NCBI RefSeq assembly: GCF_029227915.1
Contig: NC_079884.1
Location: 6,698,001-6,762,000 of the forward strand
Length of the DNA: 64,000 bases
Direction of reading: 5' to 3'
Origin: Hydractinia symbiolongicarpus
Lineage: Eukaryota; Cnidaria; Hydrozoa; Anthoathecata; Hydractiniidae
Within the stretch, counting starts at the first letter, position 1, and every line of letters begins with the position of its first letter. The notes under the pieces were generated by a model. The model was not told where the DNA came from. It did no database searches and saw only the letters and a list, made by a program, of their open reading frames with translations. Below, in pieces: positions 9,195-22,260 of this stretch. A program made the translations under genes and the position numbers.

Positions 9195-12100
9195 GGGTAG
9201 GATTGGTCCCACAGTAAGAAATGACTTATTTATCTAAATTTTTAAATGAAGCGCTACCTCAGCGCCCAGTGTAATCGCTGATTTCCGGCAATCACGTCAA
9301 ATTAGGAAGAATGTTTTTTCTTGGAGTCCAATTGTCTCATTTATCACATTTATCAGGGCACAGTCCAAAGTTAGTTCAATTAAATCCCACAGTCAATCGT
9401 TTCACTGTTAAAAGCGATGCAACCTAGTAATATCAGATAAATATCGCTAAATACATGTTGGTACGAATATGTGACCCAACCGTTGTAAGTAAAACGGATT
9501 GACACCGTTAGAAAGTCAATGAAATGTAGGTTTTGAAACTGTCGCTATTTTTTCAGCGCGCGATAACGGCTAGGATTGGTCCCACAGTAAAGAACGACTT
9601 ATTTATCTATTTTTTTAAATGAAGCGCTACCACAGCGCCCAGTGTAATCGCTGATTTCCGGCAATCACGTCAAATTAAGAAGAATTTTTTTTCTTGGAGT
9701 CCAATTGTCTCACTTTCACATTTATAAGGTCGCAGTCCATAATCAGTTCAATTACGTCCCACAGTCAATGGTTTCACTGTTAAAAGCCATACAACCTAGT
9801 AATATCAGAAAAATATCGTTAAATACATGTTGGTACGAATATGTGACCCAACCGTTGTAACTCAAACGGATTGACACCGTTAGAAAGTCAATGAAATGTA
9901 GTTTTTGAAACTGTCGCTATTTCTTCAGCTCGCGATAACGGACAGGATTGGTCCCACAGTAAAGAACGACTTATTTATCTAATATTTTTAAGTGAAGCGC
10001 TACCACAGCGCCAAGTGTAATCGCTGATTTCCGGCAATCATGTCAAATTAAGAAGAATTTTTTTTCTGGAGTCCATTTGTGTCATTTATCACATTGATCA
10101 GGTCACGGTCCAAATTTAGTTCAATTAAGTCCCACAGTCAATCGTTTCACTGTTAAAAGCGATGCAAACTAGTAATATCAGATAAATATCGCTAAATACA
10201 TGTTGGTACGAATATTTGACTCAACCGTTGAAACTCCAACGGACTGACACCGTTAGAAAGTCAATGAAATGTAGTTTTTGAAACTGTCGCTATTTCTTTA
10301 GCGCGCAATAACGGCTAGGATTGGTCCCACAGTAAAATATGACTTTTTTATTTTAATTTTTAATTGAAATGCTACCACAGCGCCCAGTGTAATCGCTGAG
10401 TTTCGGCAATCATTTCATATTAAGAAGAATGTTATTTCTTGGAGTCAAATTGTCTCGCTTTAACATTTATAAGGTCACATCCATAATCAGTTCAATTAAG
10501 TCCCACAGTCAGTCGTTTCACTGTTAAAAGCCATACAACCTAGTAATATCAGAAAAATATCGTTAAATACATGTTGGTACGAATATGTGACCCAACCGTT
10601 GTAACTCAAATGGATTGACACCGTTAGAAAGTCAATGAAATGTAGTTTTTGAAACTGTCGCTATTTCTTAAGCGCGCGATAACAGCTAGAATTGGTCCCA
10701 CAGTAAAAAATGGCTTTTTATCTTAATTTTAAATTGAAGCGCTACCACAGCACCCAGTGTAATCGCTGAGTTTCGGCAATCATTTCATATTAAGAAGATT
10801 GTTATTTCTTGGAGTCCAATTGTCTTACTTTCACATTTATAAGGTCACAGTCAATAATCAGTTCAATTAAGTCCCACAGTCAATGGTTTCACTGTTAAAA
10901 GCCATACAACCTAGTAATATCAGAAAAATATCACTAAATACATGTTGGTACGAATATGTGACCCAACCGTTGTAAGTAAAATGGATTGACACCGTTAGAA
11001 AGTCAATGAAATGTAGGTTTTGAAACTGTCGCTATTTTTTCAGCGCGCGATAACGGGTAGGATTGGTCCCACAGTGAAGAACGACTTATTTATCTATTTT
11101 TTTATATGAAGCGCTACCACAGCGCTCAGTGTAATCGCTGATTTCCGGCAACCATGTCAAATTAAGAAGAATTATTTTTTTGGAGTCCATTTGTGTCATT
11201 TATCACATTGACCAGGTCACGATCCAAATTTAGTTCAATTAAGTCCCACAGTCAATCGTTTCACTGTTAAAAGCGATGCAAACTAGTAATATCAGATAAA
11301 TATCGCTAAATACATGTTGGTACGAATATGTGACCCAACCGTTGAAACTCAAACGGACTGACACCGTTAAAAAGTCAATGAAATGTAGTTTTTGAAACTG
11401 TCGCTATTTCTTCAGCGCGCGATAACGGGTAGGATTGGTCCCACAGTAAAGAACGACTTATTTATCTAAATTTTTAAATGTAGCGCTACCACAGCGCCCA
11501 ATGTAATCGCTGATTTCCGGCAAACACGTCAAATTAAGAAGAATTTTTTTTCTTGGAGTCCCACAGTCAGTCGTTTCACTGTTAAAAGCCATACAACCTA
11601 GTAATATCAGAAAAATATCGCTAAAAACATGTTGGTACGAATATGTGACCCAACCGTTGTAACTCAAAGGGATTGACACCGTTAGAAAGTCAATGAAGTG
11701 TAGTTTTTGAAATTGTCTCTACTGCTTCAGCGCGGGATAAATGCTAGGATTGGATCCACAGTAAGAAATGACTTATTTATCTAAATTTTTAAATGAAGCG
11801 CTACCACAGCGCCCAGTGTAATCGCTGATTTCCGGCAATCACGTCAAATTAGGAAGAATGTTTTTTCTTGGAGTCCAATTGTCTCATTTATCACATTTAT
11901 CAGGGCACAGTCCAAAGTTAGTTCAATTAAATCCCACAGTCAATCGTTTCACTGTTAAAAGCGATGCAACCTAGTAATATCAGATAAATATCGCTAAATA
12001 CATGTTGGTACGAATATGTGACCCAACTGTTGAAACTCAAACGGACTGACACCGTTAGAAAGTCAATGAAATGTAGGTTTTGAAACTGTCGCTTTTTTTT

Positions 12101-12842
12101 CAGCGCGCGATAACAGGTAGGATTTGTCCCACAGTAAAGAAGGACTTATTTATCTATTTTTTTAAATGAAGCGCTACCACAGCGCCCAGTGTAATCGCTG
12201 ATTTCCGGCAATCACGTCAAATTAAGAAGAATTTTTTTTCTTGGAGTCCAATTGTCTCACTTTCACATTTATAAGGTCGCAGTCCATAATCAGTTCAATT
12301 ACGTCCCACAGTCAATGGTTTCACTGTTAAAAGCCATACAACCTAGTAATATCAGAAAAATATCGTTAAATACATGTTTGTACGAATATGTGACCCAACC
12401 GTTGTAACTCAAACGGATTGACACCGTTAGAAAGTCAATGAAATTTAGTTTTTGACACTGTCGCTATTTCTTCAGCTCGCGATAACGGACAGGATTGGTC
12501 CCACAGTAAAGAACGACTTATTTATCTAATATTTTTAAGTGAAGCGCTACCACAGCGCCAAGTGTAATCGCTGATTTCCGGCAATCATGTCAAATTAAGA
12601 AGAATTTTTTTTCTGGAGTCCATTTGTGTCATTTATCACATTGATCAGGTCACGGTCCAAATTTAGTTCAATTAAGTCCCACAGTCAATCGTTTCACTGT
12701 TAAAAGCGATGCAAACTAGTAATATCAGATAAATATCGCTAAATACATGTTGGTACGAATATTTGACTCAACCGTTGAAACTCCAACGGACTGACACCGT
12801 TAGAAAGTCAATGAAATGTAGTTTTTGAAACTGTCGCTATTT
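9195..12842. repeat. 1.1 kb segment repeated at 7-monomer spacing (2547 bp)
   Basis: About 9195-10,295 matches about 11,742-12,842 at an offset of 2547 bp, that is seven monomers less the 57 bp deletion at 11,557. Matching private sites include ACGTCAAATTAGGAAG at 9294 and 11,841, TTACGTCCC at 9752 and 12,299, CAGCTCGCGATAACGG near 9926 and 12,473, and TTTGACTCAACCGTTGAAAC near 10,215 and 12,762. The 1.4 kb between the two segments is not repeated after 12,842. This fits one unequal exchange in a seven-monomer register followed by replacement or loss of the rest. Confidence 0.85.
11540..11854. repeat. Shortened monomer (315 bp) with 57 bp deletion
   Basis: After CTTGGAGTCC the sequence jumps directly to CACAGTCAGTCG, missing the head block and the first part of the following segment. 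The junction is at 11,557-11,561, where AGTCC is shared by both deletion ends (GGAGTCC upstream, AAGTCCC downstream in intact monomers). Counting an intact Q-head monomer gives a loss of 57 bp, and 315 + 57 is a normal 372 bp. Short direct repeats at the ends point to slippage or microhomology-mediated loss. Confidence 0.93.
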
Positions 12843-12972
12843 CTTCAGCGCGCGATAACGGCTAGGTTTGGTCACATAGTAAAAAATGACTTTTTTATCC
12901 TAATTTTTATTTGAAGCGCTACCACAGCGACCAGTGTAATCGCTGACTTCCGGCAATCACGTCAAATTAAGA

Positions 12973-15040
12973 AGAATGTTTTTTCTTGGAGTCCAATTGT
13001 CTCACTTTTACATTTATAAGGTCACAGTCCAAAATCAGTTCAATTAAGTCCCACAGTCAATCGTTTCACTGTTAAAAGCCATACAACCTAGTAATATCAG
13101 AAAAATATCGCTAAAAACATGTTGGTACGAATATGTGACCCAATCGTTGTAACTCAAACGGATTGACACCGTTAGAAAGTCAATGAAGTGTAGTTTTTGA
13201 AATTGTCTCTACTGCTTCAGCGTGGGATAACGGCTAGGATTGGTCCCACAGTAAGAAATGACTTATTAATCTAAATTTTTAAATGAAGCGCTACCACAGC
13301 GCCCAGTATAATCGCTGAGTTTCGGCAATCACGTAAAATTAAGAAGAATGTTTTTTCTTGGAGTCCAATTGTCTCATTTATCACATTTATCAGGGAACAG
13401 TCCAAAGTTAGTTCAATTAAATCCCACAGTAAATCGTTTCACTGTTAGAAGCGATGCAACCTAGTAATATCAGAAAAATATCGCTAAATACATGTTGGTA
13501 CAAATATGTGACCCAACCGTTGTAACTCAAACGGATTGACACCGTTAGAAAGGCAATGAAATGTAGTTTTGAAACTGTCGCTATTTTTTCATCGCACGAT
13601 AACGGTTAGGATTGGTCCCACTGTAAAGAACGACTTATTTATCTAAAGTTTTTAATGAAGCGCTACCACAGCGCCCAGTGTAATCGCTGAGTTTCGGCAA
13701 TCATTTCATATTAAGAAGAATGTTATTTCTTGGAGTCCAATTGTCTCACTTTTACATTTATAAGGTCACAGTCCATAATCAGTTTAATTAAGTCCCACAG
13801 TCAATCGTTTCACTGTTAAAAGCCATACAACCTAGTAATATCAGAAAAATATCGCTAAAAACATGTTGGTACTAATATGTGACCCAACCGTTGTAACCCA
13901 AACGGATTGACACCGTTAGAAAGTCAATGAAGTGTAGTTTTTGAAATTGTCTCTACTGCTTCAGCGCGGGAAAACGGCTAGGATTGGTCCCACAGTAAGA
14001 AATGACTTATTTATCTAAATTTTTAAATGAAGCGCTACCACAGCGCCCAGTGTAATCGCTGATTTCCGGCAATCATGTCAAATTAAGAAGAATGTTATTT
14101 CTTGGAGTCCAATTTCCTCATTCATCACATTTATCAGGTCAGAGTCCAAAGTTAGTTCAATTAAATCCTACAGTCAATCGTTTCACTGTTAAAAGCGATG
14201 CAACCTAGTAATATCAGATAAATATCGCTAAATACATGTTGGTACGAATATGTGACCCAACCATTGAAACTCAAACGGATTGACACCGTTAGAAAGTCAA
14301 TGAAATGTAGTTTTTGAAACTGTCGCTATTTTTTCATTGCACGATAACGGTTAGGATTGGTCCCACTGTAAAGAACGACTTATTTATCTAAAGTTTTTAA
14401 TGAAGCGCTACCACAGCGCCCAGTGTAATCGCTGAGTTTCGGCAATCATTTCATATTAAGAAGAATGTTATTTCTTGGAGTCCAATTGTCTCACTTTTAC
14501 ATTTATAAGGTCACAGTCCATAATCAGTTTAAATAAGTCCCACAGTCAATCGTTTCACGGTTAAAAGCCATACAACCTAGTAGTATCAGAAAAATATCGC
14601 TAAAAACATGTTGGTACGAATATGTGACCCAACCGTTGTAACCCAAACGGATTGACACCGTTAGAAAGTCAATGAAGTGTAGTTTTTGAAATTGTCTCTA
14701 CTGCTTCAGCTCGGGAAAACGGTTAGGATTGGTCCCACAGTAAGAAATGACTTATTTATCTAAATTTTTAAATGAAGCGCTACCACAGCGCCCAGTGTAA
14801 TCGCTGATTTCCGGCAATCATGTCAAATTAAGAAGAATGTTATTTCTTGGAGTCCAATTTCCTCATTTATCACATTTATCAGGTCAGATTCCAAAGTTAG
14901 TTCAATTAAATCCTACAGTCAATCGTTTCACTGTTAAAAGCGATGCAACCTAGTAATATCAGATAAATATCGCTAAATACATGTTGGTACGAATATGTGA
15001 CCCAACCATTGAAACTCAAACGGATTGAAAACGTTAGAAA
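12973..15040. repeat. Dimer HOR, 744-745 bp, ~2.8 copies
   Basis: Dimer starts fall at 12,973, 13,717 and 14,462. Each holds a Q-head monomer with CGCTAAAAACATG (13,109, 13,853, 14,598) and a tail-S segment, followed by an R-type-head monomer. Copies two and three are closest: both have AATTTCCTCATT heads, GTTGTAACCCAAACGG and GGGAAAACGG. The preceding CGCACGATAACGGTTAGG / CCCACTGTAAAG segment also repeats at 745 bp (13,601 and 14,346). Similarity fades near 15,040, where a GCGCAATAACAGC tail begins. Confidence 0.85.
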
Positions 15041-15959
15041 GTCAATGAAATGTAGTTTTTGAAACTGTCGCTATTTCTTAAGCGCGCAATAACAGCTAGG
15101 ATTGGTCCCACAGTAAAAAATGACTTTTTTATCTTAATTTTTAATTGAAGCGCTACCACAGCGCCCAGTGTAATCGCTGAGTTTCGGCAATCATTTCATA
15201 TTAAGAAGAATTTATTTCTTGGAGTCCAATTGTCTCACTTTCACATTTATAAGGTCACAGTCCAAAATCAGTTCAATTAAGTCCCACAGTCAATGGTTTC
15301 ACTGTTAAAAGCCATCAAACTAGTAATATCAGAAAAATATCGCTAAATACATGTTGGTACGAATATGTGACCAAACCCTTGTAACTCAAACGGATTGATA
15401 CCGTTAGAAAGTCAATGAAGTGTAGTTTTTAAAACTGTCACTATTTCTTAAGCGCGCGATAACAGCTAGGATTGGTCCCACAGCAAAAAATGACTTTTTA
15501 TCTTAATTTTTAATTGAAGCGCTACCACAGCGCCCAGTGTAACCGCTGAGTTTCGGCAATCATTTTATATTAAGAAAAATGTTATTTCTTGGAGTCCAAT
15601 TGTCTCACTTTCACATTTGTAAGGTCACAGTCCATAATCAGTTCAATTAAGTGCCACAGTCAATCGTTTCACTGTTAAAAGCCACACAACCTAGTAATAT
15701 CAGAAAAATATCGCTAAATACATGTTGGTACGAAAATGTGACCCAACCGTTGTAACTCAAACGGATTGACACCGTTAGAAAGTCAATGAAGTGTAGTTTT
15801 TAAAACTGTCGCTATTTCTTCAGCGTGCGATAACGAATAGGATTGGTCCCACAGTAAAGAACGACTCATTTATCTAAATTTTTAAATGAAGCGCTACCAC
15901 AACGCCCAGTGTAATCGCTGATTTCCGGCAATCACGCCAAATTAAGAATAATGTTTTTT
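15041..15959. repeat. Adjacent similar monomers with CTTAAGCGCGC tails
   Basis: Neighbouring monomers share CTTAAGCGCGCRATAACAGCTAGG near 15,075 and 15,447, and AAGTGTAGTTTTTAAAACTGTC near 15,418 and 15,790, each at about 372 bp. This suggests small single-monomer exchanges. No longer period is evident in this stretch. A 1 bp shortening (GCCATCAAACTAG near 15,311) marks one copy. Confidence 0.7.
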
Positions 15960-16429
15960 CTTGGAGTCCATTTGTGTCATTTATCACATTGATCAGGTCG
16001 CAGTCCAGAGTTAGTTCAATTAAGTCCCACAGTCAATCGTTTCACTGTTAAAAGCGATGCAACCTAGTAATATCAGATAAATATCGCTAAATACATGTTG
16101 GTACCAATATGTGACCCAACCGTTGAAACTCAAACGATCTGTCACCTTTAGAAAGTTAATGAAATGTAGTTTTTGAAACTGTCGCTATTTTTTCAGCGCG
16201 CGAAAGCAGGTAGGATTGGTCCCATAGTAAAGAACGACTTATTTTTCTAAACTTTTTAATGAAGCGCTACCACAGCGCCCAGTGTAATCGCTGAGTTTCG
16301 GCAATCGTTTCATATTAAGAAGAATGTTATTTCTTGGAGTCCAATTGTCTCACTTTCACATTTATAAGGTCACAGTCCATAATCAGTTCAATTAAGTCCC
16401 ACAGTAAATGGTTTCACTGTTAAAAGCCA

Positions 16430-19040
16430 TACAACGTAGTAATATCAGAAAAATATCGCTAAATACATGTTAGTACGAATATGTGACCCAACCGTTGTAA
16501 CTCAAACGGATTGACACCGTTAGAAAGTCAATGAAATGTAGTTTTTGAAACTGTCGCTATTTCTTCAGCGCGCGATAACGGACAGGATTGGTCCCACAGT
16601 AAAGAACGACTTATTTATCTAATTTTTTTAAGTGAAGCGCTACCACAGCGCCCAGTGTAATCGCTGATTTTCGGCAATCACGTCAAATTAAAAAGAATGT
16701 TATTTCTTGAAAGTCCAATTGTCTCACTTTTACATTTATGAGGGCACAGTCCATAATCAGTTCAATTAAGTCCCACAGTCAATGGTTTCACTGTTAAAAG
16801 CGATGCAAACTAGTAATATCAGATAAATATCGCTAAATACATGTTGGTACGAATATGTGACCCAACCGTTGAAACTCAAACAGACTGACACCGTTAAAAA
16901 GTCAATGAAATGTAGTTCTTGAAACTGTCGCTATTTCTTCAGCGCGCGATAACGGCTAGATTTGGTCCCACATTAAAAAATGACTTTTTTATCCTAATTT
17001 TTATTTGAAGCGCTACCACAGCGACCAGTGTAATCGATGATTTGCGGCAATCACGCCAAATTAAGAATAATTTTTTTTCTTGGAGTCCATTTGTGTCATT
17101 TATCACATTGATCAGGTTGCAGTCCAGAGTTAGTTCAATTAAGTCCCACAGTCAATCGTTTCACTGTTAAAAGCGATGCAACCTAGTAATATCAGATAAA
17201 TATCGCTAAATACATGTTGGTACCAATATGTGACCCAACCGTTGAAACTCAAACGATCTGTCACCGTTAGAAAGTTAATGAAATGTAGTTTTTGAAACTG
17301 TCGCTCTTTTTTCAGCGCGCGAAAGCAGGTAGGATTTGTCCCACAGTAAAGAACGACTTATTTATCTAAACTTTTTAATGAAGCGCTACCACAGCGCCCA
17401 GTGTAATCGCTGAGTTTCGGCAATCATTTCATATTAAGAAGAATGTTATTTCTTGGAGTCCAATTGTCTCACTTTCACATTTATAAGGTCACAGTCCATA
17501 ATCAGTTCAATTAAGTCCCACAGTCAATGGTTTCACTGTTAAAAGCCATACAACCTAGTAATATCAGAAAAATATCGCTAAATACATGTTGGTACGAATA
17601 TGTGACACAACCGTTGAAACTCAAACAGACTGACACCGCTAGAAAGTCAATGAAATGTAGTTTTTGAAACTGTCGCTATTTCTAAAGCGCGCGATAACAG
17701 CTAGGATTGGTCCCACAGTAAAAAATGACTTTTTTATCTTAATTTTAAATTGAAGCGCTACCACAGCGCCCAGTGTAATCGCTGAGTTTCGGCAATCACG
17801 TCAAATTAAAAAGAATTTTTATTCTTGGAGTCCAATTGTCTCACTTTCACATTTATAAGGTCGCAGTCCATAATCAGTTCAATTAAGTCCCACAGTCAAT
17901 GGTTTCACTGTTAAAAGCCATACAACCTAGTAATATCAGAAAAATATCGCTAAATACATGTTAGTACGAATATGTGACCCAACCGTTGTAACTCAAACGG
18001 ATTGACACCGTTAGAAAGTCAATGAAATGTAGTTTTTGAAACTGTCGCTATTTCTTCAGCGCGCGATAACGGACAGGATTGGTCCCACAGTAAAGAACGA
18101 CTTATTTATCTAATTTTTTTAAGTGAAGCGCTACCACAGCGCCCAGTGTAATCGCTGATTTTCGGCAATCACGTCAAATTAAAAAGAATGTTATTTCTTG
18201 GAGTCCAATTGTCTCACTTTTACATTTATGAGGGCACAGTCCATAATCAGTTCAATTAAGTCCCACAGTCAATGGTTTCACTGTTAAAAGCGATGCAAAC
18301 TAGTAATATCAGATAAATATCGCTAAATACATGTTGGTACGAATATGTGACCCAACCGTTGAAACTCAAACAGACTGACACCGTTAAAAAGTCAATGAAA
18401 TGTAGTTTTTGAAACTGTCGCTATTTCTTCAGCGCGCGATAACGGCTAGATTTGGTCCCACATTAAAAAATGACTTTTTTATCCTAATTTTTATTTGAAG
18501 CGCTACCACAGCGACCAGTGTAATCGCTGATTTCCGGCAATCACGCCAAATTAATAATATTTTTTTTTCTTGGAGTCCATTTGTGTCATTTATCACATTG
18601 ATCAGGTTGCAGTCCAGAGTTAGTTCAATTAAGTCCCACAGTCAATCGTTTCACTGTTAAAAGCGATGCAACCTAGTAATATCAGATAAATATCGCTAAA
18701 TACATGTTGGTACTAATATGTGACCCAACCGTTGAAACTCAAACGATCTGTCACCGTTAGAAAGTTAATGAAATGTAGTTTTTGAAACTGTCGCTATTTT
18801 TTCAGCGCGCGAAAGCAGGTAGGATTTGTCCCACAGTAAAGAACGACTTATTTATCTAAATTTTTAATGAAGCGCTACCACAGCGCCCAGTGTAATCGCT
18901 GAGTTTCGGCAATCATTTCATATTAAGAAGAATGTTATTTCTTGGAGTCCAATTGTCTCACTTTCACATTTATAAGGTCACAGTCCATAATCAGTTCAAT
19001 TAAGTCCCACAGTCAATGGTTTCACTGTTAAAAGCCATAC
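16430..19040. repeat. Segment duplicated at tetramer spacing (1490 bp)
   Basis: About 16,430-17,550 matches about 17,920-19,040 at 1490 bp. Shared private sites are ATGTTAGTACG, GATTTTCGGC, TTTATGAGGGCACAG (AGGGCAC at 16,741 and 18,231), GGCTAGATTTGGTCCCACATT and CACGCCAAATTAA. The match ends near 19,040, where GAATATGTGACACAACC in copy 1 corresponds to GAAGATGTGACCC. The same AGGGCAC marker appears a third time at 21,208, eight monomers further on. Confidence 0.82.
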
Positions 19041-20500
19041 AACGTAGTAATATCAGAAAAATATCGCTAAATACATGTTGGTACGAAGATGTGACCCAAC
19101 CGTTGTAACTCAAACGGATTGACACCGTTAGAAAGTCAATGAAGTGTAGTTTTTGAAACTGTCGCTATTTCCTCAGCGTGCGATAACGAATAGGATTGGT
19201 CCCACAGTAAAGAACGACTCATTTATCTAAATTTTTAAATGAAGCGCTACCACAACGCCCAGTGTAATCGCTGATTTCCGGCAATCACGCGAAATTAATA
19301 ATAATGTTTTTTCTTGGAGTCCATTTGTGTCATTTATCACATTGATCAGGTCGCAGTCCAGAGTTAGTTCAATTAAGTCCCACAGTCAATCGTTTCACTG
19401 TTAAAAGCGATGCAACCTAGTAATATCAGATAAATATCGCTAAATACATGTTGGTACCAATATGTGACCCAACCGTTGAAACTCAAACGATCTGTCACCG
19501 TTAGAAAGTTAATGAAATGTAGTTTTTGAAACTGTCGCTATTTTTTCAGCGCGCGAAAGCAGGTAGGATTGGTCCCATAGTAAAGAACCCTTATTTTTCT
19601 AAACTTTTTAATGAAGCGCTACCACAGCGCCCAGTGTAATCGCTGAGTTTCGGCAATCATTTCATATTAAGAAGAATGTTATTTCTTGGAGTCCAATTGT
19701 CTCACTTTCACATTTATAAGGTCACAGTCCATAATCAGTTCAATTAAGTCCCACAGTCAATGGTTTCACTGTTAAAAGCCATACAACGTAGTAATATCAG
19801 ATAAATATCGCTAAATACATGTTGGTACGAAGATGTGACCCAACCGTTGTAACTCAAACGGATTGACACCGTTAGAAAGTCAATGAAGTGTAGTTTTTGA
19901 AACTGTCGCTATTTCCTCAGCGTGCGATAACGAATAGGATTGGTCCCACAGTAAAGAACGACTCATTTATCTAAATTTTTAAATGAAGCGCTACCACAAC
20001 GCCCAGTGTAATCGCTGATTTCCGGCAATCACGCGAAATTAATAATAATGTTTTTTCTTGGAGTCCATTTGTGTCATTTATCACATTGATCAGGTCGCAG
20101 TCCAGAGTTAGTTCAATTAAGTCCCACAGTCAATCGTTTCACTGTTAAAAGCGATGCAACCTAGTAATATCAGATAAATATCGCTAAATACATGTTGGTA
20201 CCAATATGTGACCCAACCGTTGAAACTCAAACGATCTGTCACCGTTAGAAAGTTAATGAAATGTAGTTTTTGAAACTGTCGCTATTTTTTCAGCGCGCGA
20301 AAGCAGGTAGGATTGGTCCCATAGTAAAGAACCCTTATTTTTCTAAACTTTTTAATGAAGCGCTACCACAGCGCCCAGTGTAATCGCTGAGTTTCGGCAA
20401 TCATTTCATATTAAGAAGAATGTTATTTCTTGGAGTCCAATTGTCTCACTTTCACATTTATAAGGTCACAGTCCATAATCAGTTCAATTAAGTCCCACAG
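18880..20500. repeat. Dimer HOR, 744 bp, ~2.2 near-identical copies
   Basis: Private markers recur at 744 bp: CATAGTAAAGAACCCTTATT near 19,585 and 20,329, CACGCGAAATTAATAATAATG near 19,286 and 20,030, TTTCCTCAGCGTGCGATAACG near 19,168 and 19,912. One difference seen is CAGAAAAAT near 19,054 against CAGATAAAT near 19,798. The AAGAACCCTT form has lost CGA of the usual AAGAACGACTT and is shared by both copies, so the duplication is younger than that change. Confidence 0.88.
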
Positions 20501-22260
20501 TAAATGGTTTCACTGTTAAAAGTCATACAATGTAGTAATATCAGAAAAATATCGCTAAATACATGTTGGTACGAAGATGTGACCCAACCGTTGTACCCCA
20601 AACGACTTGACACCGTTAGAAAGTCAATGAAATGTAGTGTTTGAAACTGTCGCTATTTTTTCAGCGCGCGATAACGGGTAGGATTGGTCCCACAGTAAAG
20701 AACGACTTATTTATCTAAATTTTTAAATGAAGCGCTACCACAGCGCCCAGTGTAATCGCTGATTTCCGGCAATCACGTCAAATTAAAAAGAATTTTTATT
20801 CTTGGAGTCCAATTGTCTCACTTTCACATTTATAAGGTCGCAGTCTATAATCAGTTCAATTAAGTCCCACAGTCAATGGTTTCACTGTTAAAAGCCATAC
20901 AACCTAGTAATATCAGAAAAATATCGCTAAATACATGTTAGTACGAATATGTGACCCAACCGTTGTAACTCAAACGGATTGACACCGTTAGAAAGTCAAT
21001 GAAATGTAGTTTTTGAAACTGTCGCTATTTTTTCAGCGCGCGATAACGGACAGGATTGGTCCCACAGTAAAGAACGACTTATTTATCTAATTTTTTTAAG
21101 TGAAGCGCTACCACAGCGCCCAGTGTAATCGCTGATTTTCGGCAATCACGTCAAATTAAAAAGAATGTTATTTCTTGGAGTCCAATTGTCTCACTTTTAC
21201 ATTAATGAGGGCACAGTCCATAATCAGTTCAATTAAGTCCCACAGTCAATGATTTCACTGTTAAAAGCGATGCAACCTAGTAATTTCACATAAATATCGC
21301 TAAATACATGTTGGTACCAATATGTGACCCAACCGTTGAAACTCAAACGATCTGTCACCGTTAGAAAGTTAATGAAATGTAGTTTTTGAAACTGTCGCTA
21401 TTTTTTCAGCGCGCGAAAGCAGGTAGGATTTGTCCCACAGTAAAGAACGACTTATTTATCTAAACTTTTTAATGAAGCGCTACCACAGCGCCCAGTGTAA
21501 TCGCTGAGTTTCGGCAATCATTTCATATTAAGAAGAATGTTATTTCTTGGAGTCCAATTGTCTCACTTTCACATTTATAAGGTCACAGTCCATAATCAGT
21601 TCAATTAAGTCCCACAGTCAATGGTTTCACTGTTAAAAGCCATACAACGTAGTAATATCAGAAAAATATCGCTAAATACATGTTGGTACGAAGATGTGAC
21701 CCAACCGTTGTAACCCAAACGAATTGACACCGTTAGAAAGTCAATGAAATGTAGTTTTTGAAACTGTCGCTATTTTTTCACGCGCGATAACGGGTAGGAT
21801 TGGTCCCACAGTAAAGAACGACTTATTTATCTAAATTTTTAAATGAAGCGCTACCACAGCGCCCAGTGTAATCGCTGATTTCCGGCAATCACGTCAAATT
21901 AAAAAGAATTTTTATTCTTGGAGTCCAATTGTCTCACTTTCACATTTATAAGGTCGCAGTCCATAATCAGTTCAATTAAGTCCCACAGTCAATGGTTTCA
22001 CTGTTAAAAGCCATACAACCTAGTAATATCAGAAAAATATCGCTAAATACATGTTAGTACGAATATGTGATCAAACCGTTGTAACTCAAACGGATTGACA
22101 CCGTTAGAAAGTCAATGAAATGTAGTTTTTGAAACTGTCGCTATTTCTTCAGCGCGCGATAACGGACAGGATTGGTCCCACAGTAGAGAACGACTTATTT
22201 ATCTATTTTTTTTAAGTGAAGCGCTACCACAGCGCCCAGTGTAATCGCTGATTTCCGGCA
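20200..22260. repeat. Segment duplicated at trimer spacing (1116 bp)
   Basis: About 20,200-21,150 matches about 21,316-22,265. Shared markers are AAGAATTTTTATTCTTGG at 20,788 and 21,904, ATGTTAGTACG, and the CGAAAGCAGG tail at 20,298 and 21,414. The AAGAATTTTTATT form also occurs at 17,811, so this trimer was assembled from material like that at 17.8-18.3 kb. The second copy ends where AATTAAGTAGAATTTTTTTC replaces AATTAAAAAGAATG. Confidence 0.8.

Larger units (their letters stand above)
15960..21480. repeat. Block carrying a private monomer subtype (CGAAAGCAGG)
   Basis: The tail CGAAAGCAGGTAGG, linked to AAACGATCTGTCACC about 65 bp upstream, occurs six times and, as far as I saw, only here: at 16,201, 17,320, 18,810, 19,554, 20,298 and 21,414. 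Spacings are 1119, 1490, 744, 744 and 1116 bp, that is 3, 4, 2, 2 and 3 monomers. The subtype probably arose once and spread by successive local duplications of differing unit size, described in the next three entries. Confidence 0.9.

Noticed and set aside
11458-11679. 73-codon open frame on the minus strand
   Set aside because: It exists only because the 57 bp deletion at 11,557 removed stop codons of the satellite frame; no protein features.
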